Positions 4,780-8,044 of a stretch of 8,044 nt of DNA are shown piece after piece (the stretch's first letter is position 1; each line of letters begins with the position of its first letter). The stretch is taken from the NCBI GenBank assembly GCA_021772705.1, contig JAJFLN010000441.1, positions 1-8,044 on the forward strand. Direction: 5' to 3'. The DNA is from Candidatus Cloacimonadota bacterium. Lineage in GTDB: Bacteria > Muiribacteriota > UBA6191 > JACPRK01. The translations under genes were made by a program, and so were the position numbers. The notes below the pieces were generated by a model. That model saw only the letters and a list, made by a program, of their open reading frames with translations, searched no databases and was not told the origin of the DNA.

Positions 4780-7734
4780 GTGTTGTTCGATAGCCCTTTC
4801 GGTGAGACTGGACGATGCCGTTGGCTCGTTCGTCTTCTTGTGGTTGCCACGGTCCTGGGGATCGCCGGCGCCTATCCGGTCAAGCGCAGGATCGAGTTCG
4901 ACCGGCAGAACAACAAGCTGCTCCTGGTGGCCGACTCCAGCGGCTTCCGCACCGTCTCGAGAGCTCTCGGTGTCGATGACGACACGCTGCTGAAGGACCT
5001 CTCCAGTTCGGGGCTCTCGGCAGTCGCCGTTCGGCCGACCTCCGCAGCCCAGCTCTTGGCGGAAGGCCATCTCGTACTCGCTCCCGGCTCCAGGCCGGGG
5101 CACACCCGTCTCCAGGTGCCATTCCCGGACCCCTACAGCATTGCATCCACCTGTTCCACCCTGTTCCCGGGAACAGTTCTGAAGGGAAACATCCTCGAGA
5201 TCCCCTCCTCCGGCGCCCTCTTTCAGGGTACGGCGCTGTTCTTCGATCACGAGTGGATCCGCCGTATCCGAAGATCCGGGATGGATGTGATCTACCGGTT
5301 GCCCAACTCACCCTGGGCCGGCAGCCCCTATATCGGCAGCCTGGTTCAGGCCATTCCCACGGGAGCCACGGTCATCTTCGACAACAAGTCCGTCCTGGGA
5401 TGGCCCGGTAACATCGACCTGGTTGCCAGCTTCTTCTCCGCCCGGGACATCCGCATTGGCATGGTGGAGTTCAGCGGTCAGAAGGGAGTCCATCAGCTCC
5501 TCAGCAAGGGCAATCTCCGGTCCATCGCGATCCACTCCATTCCTCCGAAAGAGATGTCCCGCCTCGACCACCGGCGCCTCATGCCTCGCTGGCTCCGTGC
5601 CGCCGATGAGCGGAACATCCGGATGCTCTACGTCCAACCCATCCCTCCCCAGCAGATGGCTGTCAGCAACTCGAGGGGAAGAGACCTCTACCGCACCAAC
5701 CTCGCCTATCTCGGTGAGTTGAAGGACGCCATGACCGCAGCAGGCTATGAGCTCGACGAGCCCCTGGCGGCACGTCAATTCCTGGAGGTCAACGTCACCA
5801 GCCGGGCCGGCGCGACGAGCCGCACCCTGGCGACCCTGTCCGCTGCCTGCCTGGTCGCGGCGGTACTGGGGATGCTCGAATTCCTGCCGGGACTGATGCT
5901 GCCATTTCTGATGCTGCCGATCACGATCCTCCTCTTCTTCTCCGTGAAGCTGGCCGCCTTGGCCGCAGCCGTCGCGGCTCCGGCCATCTCGGCCATGCTG
6001 TTTCAGTTCCGGACCCGCCAGGGAGCCGGCTTCTTCCGGATCTCATTCGAGCTGGTGCTCCTCTTTGCCATCAACTTGCTGGGGGGCTCCCTCATCTTCG
6101 AGCTCCTGAGCCATCCGGATTTCGTGCTGCACCGGGCCGGATTCAGCGGCGTGAAGCTCGTCTATCTCGCTCCTCTCGTGCTGGTCTGTCTGGACGTGAT
6201 CCGGCGGCAGCGCATTCCCATCCTGTCGACCCGGCCCACATTCCTCGACCTCTGTCTGCTGGCAGTCATCGCCGCCGGGGGGATGATCTACGTCATGCGG
6301 TCCGGCAACTTCAGCATCATCCCGGCCTCCTCGGCGGAGCATCAACTGAGGGACTCCCTGGAGCAGAAACTCCCGGCCCGGCCTCGAACCAAGGAAGTCC
6401 TGATTGGGTATCCCGCCCTGATCCTTCTCGCCTTCCTCGGTCCTGGAAGGAACTGGCGCATCCGCCTCCTTCTCACCGGTGCAGGCGCCATCGCCCCCGT
6501 GTCGATAGCCAACGCCTTCTGCCATCTCCACACTCCCTTTCTGGCGACGGTGCTCCGGGAGGCCACGGGACTGGCGGGAGGACTGCTGGTGCTGCTGCTC
6601 CTCATTCCATTCCGGCGGGGCTTCTCGCTTCTCTCGGCAGCGCCCTGTGCCTCCATCTCGGGCTACTTCGGATACGGCAACTGCGGTGACGAACTGATCC
6701 TTCGAAACCAGGTCTCGACCTTGAAGGAAGCTTGCGGAGACGAAGCAACCGTCCTGCTCTTCAACCGCAGAGTCGATCCGGCACTGGAGAAGTCACTGGG
6801 CATCCGGACAGCCAATCGCTGGTCGCCGATTCAGCTGCTGGCGGGCATGGTCCTGTCGCCGGTTCACGTGAGCAGCGGCGGCGGCGTGTTCCAGGACAGC
6901 ACAGGATGGCGCACCGTGCCTTACTACCTGCTGTACCCGGCCATCAGCCGGCTCTCTGGAGCCCCCTACCTGGGGTTCGTGGGCCAGTCCTACGGCTCCA
7001 TCTCCCGCTCGGTCTTCCGGAAGCTGGTGGCCTGGTACGCATCGAGGGCTAATCTGGTCCAGCCACGAGACACGGCCTCGGCCAAGAACCTCCGCCGATG
7101 GGGTCTCTCGGGAACGTCGGACGGAACGGGTCTGCAGTCCACCATGGAAGTCGGAACGGATCTCCTGTTCTGGGATACGCCAGCCATCCCCCCGATGCGA
7201 CAGGAGGCGTCCTCCATCGGTCTCAACATCCGGCCCGTACCGAGCCTGGCCAGAAGCAACGTGGTGAAGCTCGTCGAGGGTGTCCGGCAAGTCGCCGCAT
7301 CCAGAAGTCTGAAAGTTCGATTCCTGGCATTCCATTCCGAGCTGGATCGGCCATTCCTGAAGGGCCTCGCGGAGGAGAACGAGATCGTAGACGTCGGACC
7401 TGACGACCTGGCGCAGGTGTTCCCGGACTTGAAGGCGCTGGTGGGGATGCGATACCACGCCATGCTCCTGGCTGCCTGCGCCGGAACCCCCTTGCTTGCG
7501 GTCAGCTATGACGGCAAGACGGATCACTTCCTGGCCGAGAGCGGTCACCCTCACAACCTGGATCGATCCAGCATCGATGCGGCCACGGTCCAGAAGACCC
7601 TGGAGGCCGTGCTGGAGGGCAGTTCAGTCGACCGGCTCCGGTCCTGGACCGAGCGGGAGGCCTGCCGGGGCCGGGAAGCCCGTCAGGCTTTCATCAAGTC
7701 GATCCGGGACCGGCATTCGCGGGGCAACAGCTAA
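4780..7734 (+). CDS. csaB: Fusion of a DUF5693-type membrane protein with a CsaB-type polysaccharide pyruvyltransferase
   Basis: The 984-residue protein has two parts. Residues 1-612 begin with one membrane helix (about 15-32), followed by an extracytoplasmic domain (about 40-345) with DUF5693-like patterns such as TVSRALGVDDDTLLKDL, VIFDNKSVLGWPGN, IAIHSIPPKEM and RNIRMLYVQP. About nine further hydrophobic segments lie between 349 and 612. Residues 625-984 match CsaB-type pyruvyltransferases: ISGYFGYGNCGDELI (626-640), SSGGGVFQDSTGWR (698-711), GQSYGSI (735-741), the QPRDTASAKNLRRWG segment, IGLNIRP (813-819) and GMRYHAMLLAACAGTPLLAV (889-908) followed by SYDGKTDHFL. Known CsaB transfers pyruvate ketals to cell-wall polysaccharide, the anchor for SLH-domain proteins. 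The catalytic part should be cytosolic. In several Gram-positive genomes I recall DUF5693 and csaB as neighbours, so the fusion is meaningful. The GTG start lies 6 bp after the cyclase stop; TTG at 4783 is also possible, and neither has a good ribosome site. The CsaB half is very secure; the DUF5693 name is probable. Confidence 0.88.
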   Translation: MLFDSPFGETGRCRWLVRLLVVATVLGIAGAYPVKRRIEFDRQNNKLLLVADSSGFRTVSRALGVDDDTLLKDLSSSGLSAVAVRPTSAAQLLAEGHLVLAPGSRPGHTRLQVPFPDPYSIASTCSTLFPGTVLKGNILEIPSSGALFQGTALFFDHEWIRRIRRSGMDVIYRLPNSPWAGSPYIGSLVQAIPTGATVIFDNKSVLGWPGNIDLVASFFSARDIRIGMVEFSGQKGVHQLLSKGNLRSIAIHSIPPKEMSRLDHRRLMPRWLRAADERNIRMLYVQPIPPQQMAVSNSRGRDLYRTNLAYLGELKDAMTAAGYELDEPLAARQFLEVNVTSRAGATSRTLATLSAACLVAAVLGMLEFLPGLMLPFLMLPITILLFFSVKLAALAAAVAAPAISAMLFQFRTRQGAGFFRISFELVLLFAINLLGGSLIFELLSHPDFVLHRAGFSGVKLVYLAPLVLVCLDVIRRQRIPILSTRPTFLDLCLLAVIAAGGMIYVMRSGNFSIIPASSAEHQLRDSLEQKLPARPRTKEVLIGYPALILLAFLGPGRNWRIRLLLTGAGAIAPVSIANAFCHLHTPFLATVLREATGLAGGLLVLLLLIPFRRGFSLLSAAPCASISGYFGYGNCGDELILRNQVSTLKEACGDEATVLLFNRRVDPALEKSLGIRTANRWSPIQLLAGMVLSPVHVSSGGGVFQDSTGWRTVPYYLLYPAISRLSGAPYLGFVGQSYGSISRSVFRKLVAWYASRANLVQPRDTASAKNLRRWGLSGTSDGTGLQSTMEVGTDLLFWDTPAIPPMRQEASSIGLNIRPVPSLARSNVVKLVEGVRQVAASRSLKVRFLAFHSELDRPFLKGLAEENEIVDVGPDDLAQVFPDLKALVGMRYHAMLLAACAGTPLLAVSYDGKTDHFLAESGHPHNLDRSSIDAATVQKTLEAVLEGSSVDRLRSWTEREACRGREARQAFIKSIRDRHSRGNS

Positions 7735-7770
7735 GGGCAATGCCGGTGAGATAAGACGGATTTTATTGTA

Positions 7771-7827
7771 GTGGGGCTCAGCCCCACACCCCGTTGGGGG
7801 AGCCAGCTCTCCCAAACCCCCAATGGG
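7771..7827. repeat. Pair of adjacent stem-loops downstream of the pyruvyltransferase fusion
   Basis: GTGGGGC (7771-7777) and GCCCCAC (7781-7787) form a 7-bp hairpin with loop TCA. Next to it CCCGTTGGGGG (7790-7800) pairs with CCCCCAATGGG (7817-7827), perfect except for one G-T wobble, around a 16-nt loop. The two lie about 36 bp after the fusion's stop. I recall very similar GTGGGGC...GCCCCAC double hairpins as dispersed intergenic repeats in GC-rich genomes. They could also slow or end transcription, but no T-run follows on the plus strand. Confidence 0.5.
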
Positions 7828-7851
7828 ACTGGTGCGACTGAGAGTGCTGAT

Positions 7852-8044
7852 GAACACTTGTATGACATACGAAAGCTTGACCTGTTCATCCGGGTCCAGG
7901 GGCGGCACCGGTCAATTCGGCCCTGGAATCCGGACACTTGTCATGATCGCCAGGTTGCGCTGATTGCCGATGGCAACAGGTCAAGTTATGAAATCCTGAA
8001 GACTCGAAGTGTCCAGGAGTTGGGCCGGATTTGACCGGTGCCCC
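7852..8044. mobile_element. IS-end-like array of repeated motifs, possibly an IS21-type end or internally deleted remnant
   Basis: CACCGGTCAA (7906-7915), 16 bp, GGACACTT (7932-7939) on the plus strand is mirrored on the minus strand by CACCGGTCAA (8040-8031), 16 bp, GGACACTT (8014-8007), with identical spacing. CTTGACCTGTT occurs at 7876-7886 and inverted at 7985-7975. ACACTTGT occurs at 7854-7861 and again at 7934-7941. Several copies of short motifs in both orientations are typical of transposase-binding ends, and repeated TTGACC motifs recall the multiple-repeat ends of IS21-family elements. No transposase gene is visible; the element may continue beyond 8044. The rest of the 310-bp tail after 7734 contains no gene. 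Confidence 0.45.

Noticed and set aside
4636..5250. 204-codon open frame on the minus strand
   Set aside because: It spans the junction of two well-supported plus-strand genes and shows no family signature.
6793..7554. 253-codon open frame on the minus strand
   Set aside because: It is antisense to the CsaB domain, has low-complexity composition and no motifs; a GC-driven shadow.
7624..7908. 94-codon open frame on the minus strand
   Set aside because: Half of it is antisense to the end of the fusion gene and half is a translation of the double-hairpin repeat.

Overview
The window is high-GC DNA, probably from a diderm (outer-membrane) bacterium. Codon use is GC-rich, one start is TTG and one is GTG, and there is an LptF/LptG-type permease, which belongs to LPS export. 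I cannot name the phylum. A CsaB-type pyruvyltransferase beside an Lpt permease would fit lineages with both an outer membrane and pyruvylated wall polymers, but that is inference.

Layout. On the minus strand, reading out of the window at its left edge, are a PLP-dependent fold-type II enzyme (1727-324) and then the N-terminal end of an M20-family amidohydrolase resembling YgeY (193 to beyond 1). They probably form one amino-acid catabolic operon, with a putative promoter at 1805-1777 and a strong Shine-Dalgarno site in front of a TTG start. Diverging on the plus strand are an LptF/LptG-family permease (1926-3014), a 466-bp non-coding stretch full of nested inverted repeats, a membrane-anchored GAF-GGDEF diguanylate cyclase (3481-4773) and, 6 bp further on, a 984-residue protein (4780-7734). 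That protein fuses a polytopic DUF5693-type membrane module to a CsaB-type polysaccharide pyruvyltransferase. The last 310 bp hold no gene but carry two stem-loops and a set of repeated IS-end-like motifs.

How the genes fit together. The plus-strand genes share a cell-envelope theme: lipid/LPS transport, c-di-GMP signalling and pyruvylation of a surface polymer. The cyclase and the fusion are close enough to be co-transcribed. The minus-strand pair looks metabolic and unrelated.

Most notable are (1) the DUF5693-CsaB fusion, which suggests the two proteins work as one machine, and (2) a 304-bp element at 3092-3395 with 11-bp terminal inverted repeats directly flanked by a 10-bp direct repeat, as expected of a transposed MITE-like element. 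Inside it lies a perfect 34-bp inverted repeat around a smaller palindrome. No phage genes, CRISPR array, tRNA or rRNA were seen.
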